Source: Henckelia pumila (taxonomy: Eukaryota; Streptophyta; Magnoliopsida; Lamiales; Gesneriaceae). From it: a stretch of DNA of 64,000 nucleotides. The notes under the pieces are model-generated. The model was not told the origin of the DNA. It worked only from the letters and a program-made list of their open reading frames with translations, and did not search any database. The DNA lies in NCBI RefSeq assembly GCF_033568475.1, contig NW_027331831.1, positions 9,982,001 to 10,046,000 on the forward strand, written 5' to 3'. Positions within the stretch are counted from its first letter, which is position 1; each line of letters opens with the position of its first letter. The translations under genes and the position numbers were made by a program. Below, one piece after another: positions 47,880 through 59,609 of the stretch.

Positions 47880-49650
47880 TTCACATATTCCGTAGATTGC
47901 GCATCCCAATATTGTATATATGCTTTCTGAATATCGTCGTGGAAAGTGTCTTTGTGAAGAGATCTGTTGAGTTCTCACTTGATTGAATATAACATATATC
48001 AATATCTTTATTCTTCTCAAGATCTTGAGTGTAGGCAAAGAACTTTGGGGGTATATGTTTGGTTCTGTCACTTTTGATGTATCCTTCTTTCATTTGAGCA
48101 ACACATGCAGCATTATCTTCATATAGTGTCACAGGCTTCTTGTCTACTATCAATCCACACGATGTTTGAATATGTTTGGTCATTGACTTTAACCATACAC
48201 ATTCACGACGTGCTTCATGTAATGCAATAATCTCGGCGTGATTTGATGAAGTTGTTACGAGTGTTTGTTTCTGTGAACGCCAAGAAATTGCAGTGCCTCC
48301 ACGAGTAAATACATATCCAGTTTGGAAACATGTCTTATGTGGATCAGATAAATATCCAGCATCAGCATATCCAATGATACTTTGATTGGTGTTTTTTGAG
48401 TACAAAAGTCCCAAATCTGTTGTTCCTCGTAGATAACGGAATATATGTTTAATTCCATTCCAGTGCCTTTTTGTTGATATGAACTTAATCTTGCCAATAA
48501 ATTTACAGCAAAAGATATATCAGGTCTAGTGCAATTTGCAAGATACATAAGAACACCAATAACATTTAGATATGGTACTTCTGGACCAAGAATAATTTCA
48601 TCATCTTCACATGGACGGAATAGATCTTTTTCTATGTTTAATGATCTTACAACCATTGGAGTACTTAATAGATTTGATTTATCCATATTAAAACGTTTAA
48701 GGATATTTTCTGTATAATTTGCCTGGTGAACAAAAATTCCACATTCTTTTTGTTCAATTTGCAAACTCAGACAGTACTTGATTTTTCCAAGATCCTTCAT
48801 TTCGAATTCTTCCTTCAAGTACATCATAACTTATTGAATTTTTTTATTCGTTCCAATGATGTATAAATCATCAACATATACAGCAATAATTACACATCCG
48901 GATGTTGTTTTTTTGATGAAAACACAAGGGCATATTGGATCATTTACATATCCCTTTTTCATTAAGTGCTCACTTAGCCGATTATACCACATTCGACCGG
49001 ATTTCTTCAACCCATATAATGATCTTTGCAATTTTACAGAATAAAATTATCTGGGTTTTGAACTTTGTGCTTTAGGCATCTTAAATCCTTCAGGAATTTT
49101 CATGTATATATCACTATCAAGTGATCCGTATAAGTAAGCTGTAACAACATCCATAAGACACATTTTCAAATTTTCAGATACTGTCAAACTAATCAAATAT
49201 CGAAACGTAATTGCATCCATAACAGGAGATTACGTTTCTTCATAATCAATTATAGGCCTTTGAGAAAAATCTTGTGCAACAAGTCTAGCTTTATATCTGA
49301 CTATTTCATTTTTCTCATTTCGCTTTCGAATAAAAAAACATTTGTATCCAACAGGTTTTACACCTTCAGGTGTGAGGACTATAGGTCCAAAAATATTACG
49401 TTTATTTAGCGAATCTAATTCAACTTGGATGACATCTTTTCATTTGGCCCAATGATGACGAGTTTTACATTCACCAAAAGATTTTGGTTCATGATCCTCA
49501 TTTTCATTTATGATGTCACAAGCCACATTATAAAAAAATATCTCATCAATATCTTCTATGTCTTTTCGGTTCCATATTTTTTCAGTATTAATATAATTGA
49601 TAGAGATTTCACGATTCTCATCAGTTTGTGGTTCTGACAGAACATTTTCA
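47880..49650 (-). pseudogene. Copia reverse transcriptase-RNase H region
   Basis: Fossil pol end. Visible motifs: SLYGLKKSGRMWYNRL and the RT active site AVYVDDLYIIGT, then LANCTRPDISFAVNLLARLS and the RNase H part (GYADAGYLSDPHKT, ISWRSQKQTLVTTSSNHAE). Confidence 0.85.
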
Positions 49651-49705
49651 TCATCAGGTGTTTCTTCTGGAACACCATTTTCTATTTTATGATCATCGTA
49701 TTTCT

Positions 49706-51457
49706 CTATGCCTTTTTTTTCCGAGGATTTTTATCCTTGGAACCGACTGGCCTTCCACGCTTCAAGCGTTTTATGACATCATGAATATCTTCAATTTGTT
49801 TTTTTGGAATTTCAATTCGAGCAGGGGCATTTACAACATGTATATATGATTTTGTTACCCCTTTTGTGTCTGCAAATGCATCTGGCATTTGATTTGCAAT
49901 TCTTTGCAAGTGCACAATTTGTTGTACATCTTTCTCACATTGTTTGGTCTTTGGATCCAAATGTAACAATGATGGTACATACCATGTGATTTCTTTTTCG
50001 ATGTGTTTCTTTTCTCTCCCTAACATTGGGAAGATTTCTTCATTAAAATGACAATCAGCAAAGCGTGCTGTAAACACATCGCCTGTCTGAGGCTCAAGAT
50101 ATCGAATGATTAATGGACTATCATAACCGATATAAATACCGGTTTTTCTTTGACGACCCATTTTTGATCGTTGAGGTGGTGCAATAGGCACATACACCAT
50201 ACATCCAAAAATTCTCAGATGAGAAATATTTTGGTTCTTTAACAAATACAAGCTGCAATGAGGAGAATTTATGATATGCACTTGGTCTGATGCGAATTAA
50301 TGCCGCAGCATGTAAAATTGCATGTCCCCATATAGAAATAGGGAGTTTTGTTCTCATAATCATTGGTCTAGCAATTAGTTGTAGACACTTAATCAATGAT
50401 TCAGCTAATCCATTCTATGTATGAACATGAGCAACATGATGTTCAACAGTAATTCTCATTGAATACAATAGTCATTGAAAGTTTGGGAAGTAAATTCTCC
50501 AGCATTATCAAGTCTTATTTTCTTGATTGTATAATCGGGAAATTGATTCCGCAATTTTATTATTTAAGCCATTAATCTTGCAAATACCACATTTCGAGTT
50601 GACAATAAGCATACATGTGACCATCTTCTAGAGACATCGATCAATACCATAAAATATCGAAATGATCCACATGTTGGATGAATTGGCCCACAAATATCAC
50701 CCTGAATGCGTTCAAGAAATATGGGTGATTCTGTTTGGATTTTAGCTGGCGATGGTCTTATAATAAGTTTTCCAAGAGAACATACTTTACATTGAAACTT
50801 ATTATTCTGAAAGATCTTCTGGTCTTTCAATGGATGACCATGCGTATTTTCAATAATTCTTTTCATCATTATTGAACCAGGATGTCCCAATCGATCATGT
50901 CAATTTGTTAATATTGAAGAACTATTAACCACCATATTTGATTCGATTGAACTTATATGTGTATTATGCAATCCAGTAGGAAGCATTGATAATTTTTCAA
51001 CCACATATTTCTTTCCTGATTTATATGTGGTAAGACACATATATTTCTGATTTCCATCAGTTATCGTCTCAGTATCATATCCATGAGAATATATGTCATT
51101 AAAACTCAACAAATTTCTTTTCGATTGTGGTGAATATAAAGCATCATTTATCAGAAATTTTGTACCATTTGGTAACAAAAATTGTGCTTTACCACAACCT
51201 TCAATCAAGTCTACAGGACCTGATATTGTATTCACCATTGTTTTTGTTGGTTTTATTTCAAAGAAATATCTTTCATCTCGTAGAATAGTGTGCGTTGTAC
51301 CACTATCCGGTATGCAAATTTCCATGATATTATTTTCATGTTTGCTCATAGCATTTTCCATATCAAACTTCACAAAAATGCAATAAAGAAAAATTAAGTA
51401 CAATACAAATGCAAAATATAACATGCTATATAATACAAGAATGCATGAAAAATACAA
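49706..51457 (-). pseudogene. Copia protease-integrase region
   Basis: Fossil region with the protease-like ICIPDSGTTHTIL, the GAG-pre-integrase segment ending in NLLSFNDIYSHGYD, the zinc-binding start of integrase (MGHPGS, CKVCSLGK) and its core (DICGPIHPTCGSFRYFMVLI). It ends with a basic tail (KRGRPVGSKDKNPRKKK). Confidence 0.8.
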
Positions 51458-51544
51458 ATTTGTTACAATCTAGTCCCACCAATCTTTTAATCAATGTCTT
51501 CGAAATCATTCAAAAAATCTGCAGCATTGAAACTAGTTGAACCA

Positions 51545-52340
51545 ATTAAATGGTCACTATTTTCAACAAATTGATCTCTTTTTCTTTCTCCTTTGTCGAT
51601 TCTTTATAGAGCTTACATAGGTGCTCAGGGGTTCGACAAATATGTGACCAATGTCCTTGAGTGCCACATCTATAACAAACACTCTCAGATCTTTTTGAGT
51701 GATTTTCATTTTCACTCGTATTTTCATGCTGCATTTTTGGTGGGTGGTTCGTGACATTCTTTTGAGATGAGTTATTGAAGTAACTATCTCGATTATTTTC
51801 ATATCCACGGCCGCGACCACGACCGCGACCATTTTTACGCCCACGTCCACGCCCACGTCCTCGACCTCGTCCACGACCAAAATCTGGTCTATGCCTTTGA
51901 TTTTGGTTTTCATTTTTCATTACGACATTTGCTTCAGGAAATGCCGTTGATCAAGTGGATCGAAATTGATGATTTCTTATTCACAATTCGTTATTCTTTT
52001 CCGCCACAAGAAGACATGCAATGAGTTCAAAATATCTCGTAAAACCACGCACTCTATACTGTTGCTGAAAACCACGCACTCTATATCTCGTACAAAATAT
52101 CTCGTAAAACCACGCACTCTATACATGCAACCCTTCATCAAGATGTCGGCGAAGAAAATCATTGCCTTTGCTTTATCTTGTGAGGTTGATATATTAATTT
52201 CTTTGATAGTATCACTTAGACCCAATGACTAAAGATGCATCTCTACATCGAGAGTCCATGACATATAATTCTTTCCAGTGATATCGAGCGCAACGAATTC
52301 AATCTTTGCCAATTTGACATGGTGGTACTAGAAAAATAAT
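51545..52340 (-). pseudogene. Copia gag region
   Basis: Fossil gag with an Arg-Gly-rich stretch (RGRGRGRGRGRKNGRGRG) and a clear zinc knuckle, CYRCGTQGHWSHICRTPEH. Close inverted match to 42156-43200. Confidence 0.8.
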
Positions 52341-52739
52341 AATGCATTTTATTAGTTAATTTCCATTAATATGGCAATACAAAATAATGAAAGAACGAAG
52401 ATTACAAGTGCGTGTACAAATAGAGAAAAAGTATGTGGTGGAAAATCGCTGGTGAGTACAAGACTCGTGAGCATGATGATCATAATCGTTATGAAAAATA
52501 GCCTTCGAAATGCCATCATCTTCATCTTTGAAAAACGAGAAAATATTTTGAGAGAAAGAATGAATTTTGGTGTGATTGAAAATGAGTTTGAGTAAACATA
52601 TTTATAGACCAAAAACTAGCCATTTTGTTATCGTTTGTGACCGTTGGGGTAGGAAAAAAAATCGAGTATGTGTTGAATAGAAATTCGTGATAATGATGCA
52701 ATGCATATAATGATAATCATAATTAAATAATTATGTATA

Positions 52740-53205
52740 TCATATCACATTATTATAAGTTCGTTGTCATAGACAGCCTTTTGTATAATAATATGAGATT
52801 ATACGAATATGATTAGTATATAAATACACAATAATATATATCATATCACGTTATTATAAGGTCAGTGTCGTAGACAACCTTTTATATAATAACATAAAAT
52901 ATTAATACAGTTAGTATTTATACATAATAAATATATATCATATCATGTTATTATAAGGTCAATGTCATAGACAACCTTTTATATAATAACATGAAATTAT
53001 ATATTATACAGTTAGTATATATACATAATAAATATATATCATATCACGTTATTATAAGGTCAGGGTCATAGATAACCATTTATATAATAACATGAAATTA
53101 TATATTAGACAGTTAGTATATATACATAATAAATATATATCATATCACGTTATTATAAGGTCAGTGTCATAGACAGCCTTTTATATAATTGCATGAAATT
53201 ATATA
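52740..53205 (-). repeat. ~100-bp tandem repeats in the copia leader
   Basis: Reverse counterpart of the array at 41290-41775, with the same GTCAGTGTC(A/G)TAGAC and ATATCATATCA blocks at about 100-base spacing. Confidence 0.85.
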
Positions 53206-53336
53206 TTAATACATACACAATAAAAATATATAAACAGTAAAATAAAAATTCTTACTTGTTGAATATTTTTGACTTCTTCTTGTATTTTGGAGCGTCGGAA
53301 ATTATAGAGAACCTTCGAGCGATCGTGCTGATAACG

Positions 53337-53598
53337 TGTTGTAAAAAAGTAAAAATATATGGTAAAAAGTAAAAACTTCAAAACTCGAAATATATTAAAC
53401 TCTACACTTTATAATATTTTTCTCTCAACTCAATTGTGATTTTCATCACAAATGAAGACCTATTTATAGATCCACAATGAGATTAGTCCAAAAATTAATA
53501 TATCATTATCTACATCATCACACACTAATTTTCAACATTTTACAACTTAATATTCAACATTCAATATTCAACCATAATAAAATAATATATTTTCAACA
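53337..53598 (-). repeat. Copia family 1, 5' LTR
   Basis: 262 bp; on the minus strand TGTTGAAAATATATT to TTTTTTACAACA, followed by CGTTATCAGCACGATCG. Confidence 0.85.
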
Positions 53599-53818
53599 AA
53601 ATATATGTTTATCATAATAACTATTTTGACAAGTTGGTATGAATCTCACTTAATTGCAATTTTATCCTCCATCAAATTATAAAATAGTCCAGCTTAAATT
53701 TTTGTAATTATGATATTCCATTTATTTTAAAACCAATCAAATTAATTACAAAAAAGACATGGATTAAGTTTGAAATAAATTTTTCCAAAAATAAAACACT
53801 GTACAATGTAATATATAA

Positions 53819-53865
53819 TAATAATAATAATCAATGTAATAATAATAATAATAATAATAATCAAT

Positions 53866-53940
<75 letters not shown>

Positions 53941-53941
53941 T
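53819..53941. repeat. AAT trinucleotide microsatellite
   Basis: Long AAT run with two ATCAATGT interruptions, about 170 bases upstream of the small gene at 54123. Confidence 0.95.
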
Positions 53942-54034
53942 TTCGTGTGTAGAAAATTAATTTAAAAAAGAATTATTTTAGGTGAGTTGAGGTAGGCGCG
54001 TTCTCAACTTCGTGACCCGCTCAATTCTTCCTTG

Positions 54035-54040
54035 TATAAA
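54035..54040 (+). promoter_or_regulatory. TATA box of the small gene at 54123
   Basis: CTTGTATAAAGAGG lies 88 bases upstream of the start codon. A CT-rich leader (TCTCTCTCTCTCTCTG) lies between, typical of a plant 5' untranslated region. Confidence 0.7.
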
Positions 54041-54122
54041 GAGGCCGCAGAGAGATCCTCTTTGCCACAATTCTACAAAAACCTATTCCCAACTTCTCTC
54101 TCTCTCTCTCTGAAGAATTTTC

Positions 54123-54401
54123 ATGGCGTCCAACGATAATCCATGGGGAGGGAGCAACGTCGCCGGTAATCCGTCGCGGCTGGGCGGCGGATCGAATCCC
54201 AAGCTGTCGCAGAAATTCAGCGAGAAGTTCGATCGAACTAAGGAGGTGACCGCCACTGGCGTTCAGAAAACCAAGGCGGTGGCTGCCGTCGGACTTGAGA
54301 AGACCAAGGTGGTGACGAAGAAAGTAGTTGAAGGCGCCTCCGTCGGAGTCAACTGGATTAAAGTGAAGTACAACAAGAGCAAGCTCTTCCAGAAGAAATA
54401 G
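54123..54401 (+). CDS. Small lysine-rich plant protein, function unknown
   Basis: A single-exon frame of 92 residues with good support as a gene: TATA box and CT-rich leader upstream, a higher-GC coding style than its surroundings, and a protein-like composition. Residues 1-27 are Gly/Asn/Ser-rich (NPWGGSNVAG, SRLGGGSNPK). Residues 28-72 form lysine-threonine amphipathic repeats (FDRTKEVTATGVQKTKAVAA, then VGLEKTKVVTKKVV) of about 11 residues. The end is basic (WIKVKYNKSKLFQKK). No signal peptide or membrane segment. The repeat style recalls LEA-like helices that fold on membranes or in drying, but this is only resemblance. I do not recognise a named family. Confidence 0.75.
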   Translation: MASNDNPWGGSNVAGNPSRLGGGSNPKLSQKFSEKFDRTKEVTATGVQKTKAVAAVGLEKTKVVTKKVVEGASVGVNWIKVKYNKSKLFQKK

Positions 54402-56103
54402 TAAAAAAAACAGATATAGTTTCTATACGATTTTCCGAGTAATTAGGGCTATGAATTGTCTGCTTAATGTCTCTGGTACGGTTCTTTGATTTTTCTCTCC
54501 CCAGGATTTTGTGTTCATAGATATGCAATTTCTATTTTCTGGTAACCGTTTTCTTCTTGATCAAGAAATTACTCCATTATTTTTTTTTTCAAATTTTCTG
54601 TGTTAAACTTGAGAAAACAGAGAAAATATTACGTGATTGTCAGTCCGTGGGGTCAAACTTATTTACCAAATTATTTGTGGTGTGGGCTTACAAGTATTAT
54701 CTTACATTATCTTATATTATATAATTAAATGAATAACGGTCAATCTATTCATAAATTTTTATGAATCATGACATATAATCATAATAGTAATTTCACTTGG
54801 AACCATGGATTAAAATCTAAATATCACGAACATTGATCAAGTGAAAATTGTGGAACCCTTGAAGGAAATGAATACCATATCTCCTAAGCCAATTGTAAGA
54901 TATAATTCGAGGTCGAGTTCGAGCTTGTGCTCAAAACGGTATCCAGAAACATAAGGTTCACACTTCACACATGAGTAGATTTGTGTTAGAGGCCAATTCT
55001 CATTCGTATTGGTGTGTGCCTTTAATTGTTTGAATATGGCAACTCCATTGTTCTTCTAAATCTTTAGCATAGGAAATTTATGATTGAATACAATGAACTT
55101 CTTGGAAATATAGACTATGTTTCAATAGATACTGATATAGTCTTAGATTTGAAAAGGGGGGGCTGAAATCAAATAGTTAATGCGAGTAATACAATGTCAA
55201 AGGTGAATTAATAATACTTGAGATTTGAAATCAACTCAAATTAAACATACCCTCTAGCCTAAATGGCTAGATGTCAAACAGAAACAATGAATACCTATTT
55301 TTTATGTATAATTGATGATAAACCATCAAATTTTGGTGGTAGATTTGTAATGATGCGAGGTGAAGATTTGTGAGTGCACTCGAGTGACGGGATGTTATCG
55401 GACCAGATTAGACTGGCTTCGGATCCGACTAAGGTAGTGTTTGGGGAGAGCTTCTAGTAAGTATTTATCAGATTTTTTTTCACAAAATTTTAAAATTTTA
55501 TGAATAAAAAGTTAAAAAGTGTTTATTAGAAACTCTCCTGAACCCTACCTAACTCAGCTTAACTCGGCTCTATATTCAGATAGTGGAATCATGTCCTGAA
55601 TTGTGATATAGTGGAACCAATCATATAGTATATCGGATCGAAGTGGATTCTGTTTATCAAATTAAGAATATATTCCAGTCTGAACCGAAAATATAATTTT
55701 ACTAGATTAAAACATAATATAATCATTATTTAATTTTTTTCAAACAATAACTATATACATAAACATTGAACCGGATTAATTCGGACCAGCTTCGGATCGA
55801 TTCTGTCTGATAAGCATCCTTCTGTGTGACTCATAGAGTTGATTAAAAACTGAATCGATGAACTGTAAGTTCAACTTAATGCAAAGCTTTCCTAAATTGT
55901 AATTTTATTTAAAAATAAAAATAAAAACAATTGTAGATTTTAAGTTTTCGAGTCAAAATTTGTGCGAAATTCGAGAGGTATTAATTATTATCGATTCAGG
56001 CCCAACCCAATATACAGAACTTTACTGGGCTTCATTTATCGAAATGGGCTAGATCACGTCCAATAAAGTAGTGGATGGCCCATATTTGCTCAGAAATCAA
56101 CCA
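54402..56103. other. Intergenic region without recognised genes
   Basis: The first ~200 bases should hold the 3' end of the small gene. The rest is AT-rich with no coding signal. CGGATC/GGACC motifs near 55390-55830 may be a decayed short element. Confidence 0.5.
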
Positions 56104-56111
56104 ATCACAAT

Positions 56112-56438
56112 TAGGGTTGAGCATTCGGTTAATTCGGTCAAAAACCGAACCGAATTAATCGAAATCGAATTAATCGAATTATTTTTTGGCTAATCGAACC
56201 GAACCGAATTTATGATAAATATATTATAAATTATATATAAGGCCTAATAAAAAAATTCAAAATTTAATTATTTATAATTCGGTTAACCGAATTTTATTTT
56301 AAGAAACCTAAAACCGAACCGAAATAATCGATTTAACCGAAATTTTCGAACACAAAAACCGAATTTTTGAATTAACTGAATCGAATTTTCAAATTGAGTC
56401 GGTTAATTCGATTTAACCGAAATTATAATGCACCCCTA
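56112..56438. mobile_element. hAT-type non-autonomous element, CCGAA family
   Basis: 327 bp. Ends TAGGGTTGAGCATTCGG and GCACCCCTA, flanked by ATCACAAT / ATCACAAC (56104-56111 and 56439-56446), 7 of 8 bases equal. It shares the CGGTTAATTCGG and TTAACCGAA motifs of the element at 46530-47038 but has a shorter core. Confidence 0.8.
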
Positions 56439-56650
56439 ATCACAACTCACAAGGTTCAATCGATGGGGGCCTGCTGCTGACAGAATCTTTCAAATCTTTA
56501 CCATATTTGGTCTCATAGTTTTCAAGAATCTTCATCTTTTTTCGATTTAGTAATATAATATACAAGAAATATTTGAATAATCAGATGAAATTTAATAACA
56601 TTGGTTTAGTTTTATATCCAAAATTCATTCGAACATGGGTTCATGAAAAC

Positions 56651-57345
56651 TAGAGGTGTCAAAACGGGCCAGCGAGACGGACCGGCCCATAACCCGTCGC
56701 AACCCATCATTAGGCGGGGCGGGGCGGCCCACCTTTTAGGTGGGTTGGAAAAACACCAATCCAACCCACCTATTTTAGGTGGCGGGACGGGCAAACCCAG
56801 CGGGCCTACATGTAATTTGGTTGGTTTTGGCGGGCCAACCCGTAACCCACCACAACCCACCACTATGCAGGGCGGGCCGGCCCACCTTTAGGCGGGTTGG
56901 AAAATTGCCAACCCAACCCATCTATTTTATATGGCTGGGCGGGCCAACCCGACGGACCAAGCCCATTTTGACACCTCTAAGGGTGCTTACAACGGTGGCT
57001 TTTTCCCAACTTCTAATTTGGGAAAAAAGCTGAACCTGCAGGCTGCTGCGTTGCAGCCTGCAGGTTCATGGGAAGAACCTGTAGCTGGCTTCCGAAAAAT
57101 GGAGCCAACTATTACATTTCTTTAATATTAAAAAATAATAATAATAATTTTTTAATAATATGTATTTAATAATATGTATTTGATAATATGTGTAGAAATG
57201 ATTGGTGGGACCAGTAAAAAAGTTATTTTTTGAGTTTAGGATTGTGGAGAAAAGTTATAAAAATTTTGTTTTGAGATGATAAATATATTTAATGATAGGC
57301 CCACGATGAAGTTGGGTTTTTAGGTTTAGGACCGCGAGTACCCTA
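56651..57345. mobile_element. Composite of two abutting hAT-like elements with one 8-bp duplication
   Basis: A left unit (56651-56979) has inverted ends TAGAGGTGTCAAAA...TTTTGACACCTCTA and two ~130-bp GGGCGGG-rich internal repeats. A right unit (about 56979-57345) has ends (TA)AGGGTGCTTAC and GTACCCTA and two strong hairpins. The perfect 8-bp duplication ATGAAAAC (56643-56650 and 57346-57353) brackets the pair, while no duplication brackets the left unit alone. Confidence 0.75.
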
Positions 57346-57353
57346 ATGAAAAC

Positions 57354-57626
57354 ATATTTAACATTCACATAATCAAATTAAATTTGAACTATTAGGTACA
57401 CTCTTACAATAACATCTCATCAGTTCAAATTATCGAAATGATATTATGAAATGAATTTATCGTATTATATCGGTATCACATCCACCCAAAATAAAAAAAA
57501 GGACACGATATAGGACCCACAAAAGATTTGTCTAGATCCCCCATATCTCTTCTCCTCTCATTTCTCTTCCTCAAATCTCCTCTTTTTCCTTTCTTTCTTT
57601 CTTTCTTCTTCTTCTTCATCTTCTTC

Positions 57627-57664
<38 letters not shown>

Positions 57665-58120
57665 ATATGAAATCAACACATGAAAACTGTTATTGACATT
57701 AGAGTATAGTGATGAAACCTGCCATTCTTTTTGACACCAATGCTTTGGACTTTTTGGCACCGTGCTAATGATGCATTGCAACAGATATTACGTGTGAACT
57801 GATACGATATCTGATCAAACAACTTTTAAAAGTTACATAGCACACTATGATATGAATATTTTTATTTATATATGAAAATGCAAGCATACGTACATATATT
57901 TCAAGATATTATACAAATATAGTGACATCAATTACTTCTTTATTTACTTATTATTTATAACTCATTTAATGTTAAAGATCTCATATTTGAAATAAGATCT
58001 ACGATTTGATTTCCATTTGCAACAAATCATTTCCCGTCTAAAAAAAATATGAATTTCACTATATTTGACATCAATTACTTCTTTATTTACTTATTATTAT
58101 TATTATTATTATTTTTTTGT
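57354..58120. other. Intergenic region
   Basis: Holds a TTC/CTT-rich tract (57590-57630) running into an ATT trinucleotide run (about 57626-57662). Two near-identical stretches (TCAATTACTTCTTTATTTAC at about 57930 and 58069) show local duplication. No gene recognised. Confidence 0.5.
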
Positions 58121-58254
58121 GACGTGGAAAACTGCAGCCGCTATTTTCGATGCGCACTGGATAAACCCCGAACTAACGCAATAGCCTGCAAACTACGTTA
58201 GTCAAATAAACCACACTAACATAATCTATGTGATAGGCTAGTCCAAAAAAGTGT
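58121..58254 (-). mobile_element. tRNA-derived SINE, family A (3' part)
   Basis: Shares GCAGCCGCTATTTTCGATGC, the AACTAACGCAATAGCCTGC block and CTACGTTAGTCAAATAAACC with the full copy at 58497-58710, but lacks the tRNA-like head. Confidence 0.75.
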
Positions 58255-58496
58255 TCTTTATTTACTTATTATTTATAACTCATTTAATTGCTACTTTTCA
58301 GTTTGCATTATGTAAACTTTTGCACAAAGACAAATACAATAAATTTCAAAACACGATAGTGAAGTAAAACAAACATAAATAAATTATTTTATACTTCGCA
58401 TGGTGTGTGGGAAGTGGTGGAACCACATATATTGCCACCCGGGCTAAACAAATCTTTTTTGAAATTTTTAATATATTAATTTTCAATAATTTTGGA

Positions 58497-58710
58497 TTTT
58501 TTTTAACGTGGAAACCCGCCGCCGCTATCTTTCGGTGCGCTATGGGTAAACCCCCGAACTAACGCAATAGCCTACAAACTACGTTAGTCAGGTAAACCAC
58601 ATTGGGCAAACCTGTGCGACAGACTAGTCCAAGAAGGTGTTGGTAGGGGAATCGAACTCCTGACATCTGGTCAAAAGTTCACCTACGCCACCAACTTGGA
58701 CACCCCTAGG
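58497..58710 (-). mobile_element. tRNA-derived SINE, family A (full length)
   Basis: Best copy in the window. The minus strand starts GGGGTGTCCAAGTTGGTGGC, has the A-box region GTTGGTGGCGTAGGTG and B-box GGAGTTCGATTCCCC, then the family body and an A/T-rich tail. Pol III promoter spacing is tRNA-like, but the rest does not fold as a tRNA. Confidence 0.8.
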
Positions 58711-59048
58711 GGATAATTTTGGATGAATTTGATATTATCGATTCAAAAAATTAAAATATTGGAGGACTTAAATTTTAATTCAAGTTAATTGATATTTTTG
58801 ATTCCGCCATTATCATGGTGGGTAGTGGGTTCCTTCGACTCTATATTTACAAGCGTTGCCTTAACTTACTCATCAATTCATACGTGTGCACATATTACCA
58901 ACTCATTTTTCTTCTCTTCCTTTAAAAAAAAGGAAAAAAAAAGAAAAAAAAGAAAGAAGCGTGACCATGTTTTGTTTGGGCAGAGATTGTCGTTTTTTCT
59001 TTTCAGATTTCGAAGTTCATTTGGTGAATAATAAACGGTTAATTATAA

Positions 59049-59609
59049 TTCAATCCCCAAACCTAAACAAAAATTAATGATCAATCCCTGTCAGAAAAAA
59101 CTTTGTTTAAACTCCCTGGGCCCACATGTTTTGTTTCGGATAAAATTCGGTACAAAACATGAAAAATATGGTACAAATACATGATATTTGAGTATCAAAT
59201 GTGTTAGATCTAGTATAAATATATGATTTTCTAGAACTAAAAAATATTGATATTAATAACACATTTATCTTATTTGGAGGAAAATCGGTACAAAACATTG
59301 AAAATATGGTATCCATATGTGATTTTTGAGTACCCAATGTGTTAGATCTGGTACAAATATATGATTTTTGAATACTCAAACACATGTTGCAAGTTCACAT
59401 TAATAAAGATGTTTAGATTTTATACTCAAAATTGTATTTTTGTACTCGATCTTGAATAATTAGTGCTCAAATATCTTGTATTTGTACCATATTTTCAATG
59501 TTTTGTACTTAATTTTATCCGAGTAAAATAATGTGGGCACAGAGAGTGCAAACAAATTTTTTCTGACAAGGGTCTGATTCTTAATTTGCTTTTGGATTTA
59601 GGGACTGAA
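59049..59609. mobile_element. Long-inverted-repeat element, about 560 bp
   Basis: About 140 bases at each end are inverted copies of each other: TTCAATCCCCAAACC, CTGTCAGAAAAAACTTTGTT, GCCCACAT, CGGATAAAATT and GTACAAAACAT occur in order at the left and in inverse order at the right. The middle has two tandem ~130-bp units sharing CGGTACAAAACAT and AATGTGTTAGATCT. No transposase and no clear target duplication. Confidence 0.75.

Larger units (their letters stand above)
47474..53598 (-). mobile_element. Ty1/copia LTR retrotransposon with both LTRs, broken
   Basis: 6.1 kb on the minus strand, flanked by the 5-bp duplication AAATA (47469-47473 and 53599-53603). 5' LTR 53337-53598, 3' LTR 47474-47715. 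In order: primer region, leader tandem repeats, gag, protease-integrase, then reverse transcriptase-RNase H, the order that defines Ty1/copia. A polypurine-like stretch (AAGGGAGAG) adjoins the 3' LTR. The reading frames hold around ten breaks. The two LTRs differ by several bases and one short length change, so it is not a recent insertion. Confidence 0.9.

Noticed and set aside
56612-56891. Gly/Pro-rich open frames on both strands
   Set aside because: They lie inside the GGGCGGG-rich hAT-like element and reflect its repeats.
57476-57781. Asn/Lys-run open frame
   Set aside because: It is driven by the ATT and CTT tracts, with no other support.
58600-58710. A tRNA gene at the GGTTCGA-like B-box sequences (also near 11735, 21055, 40520)
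   Set aside because: A/B boxes are present but no acceptor stem or anticodon arm pairs, and the sequences continue into repeated SINE bodies.
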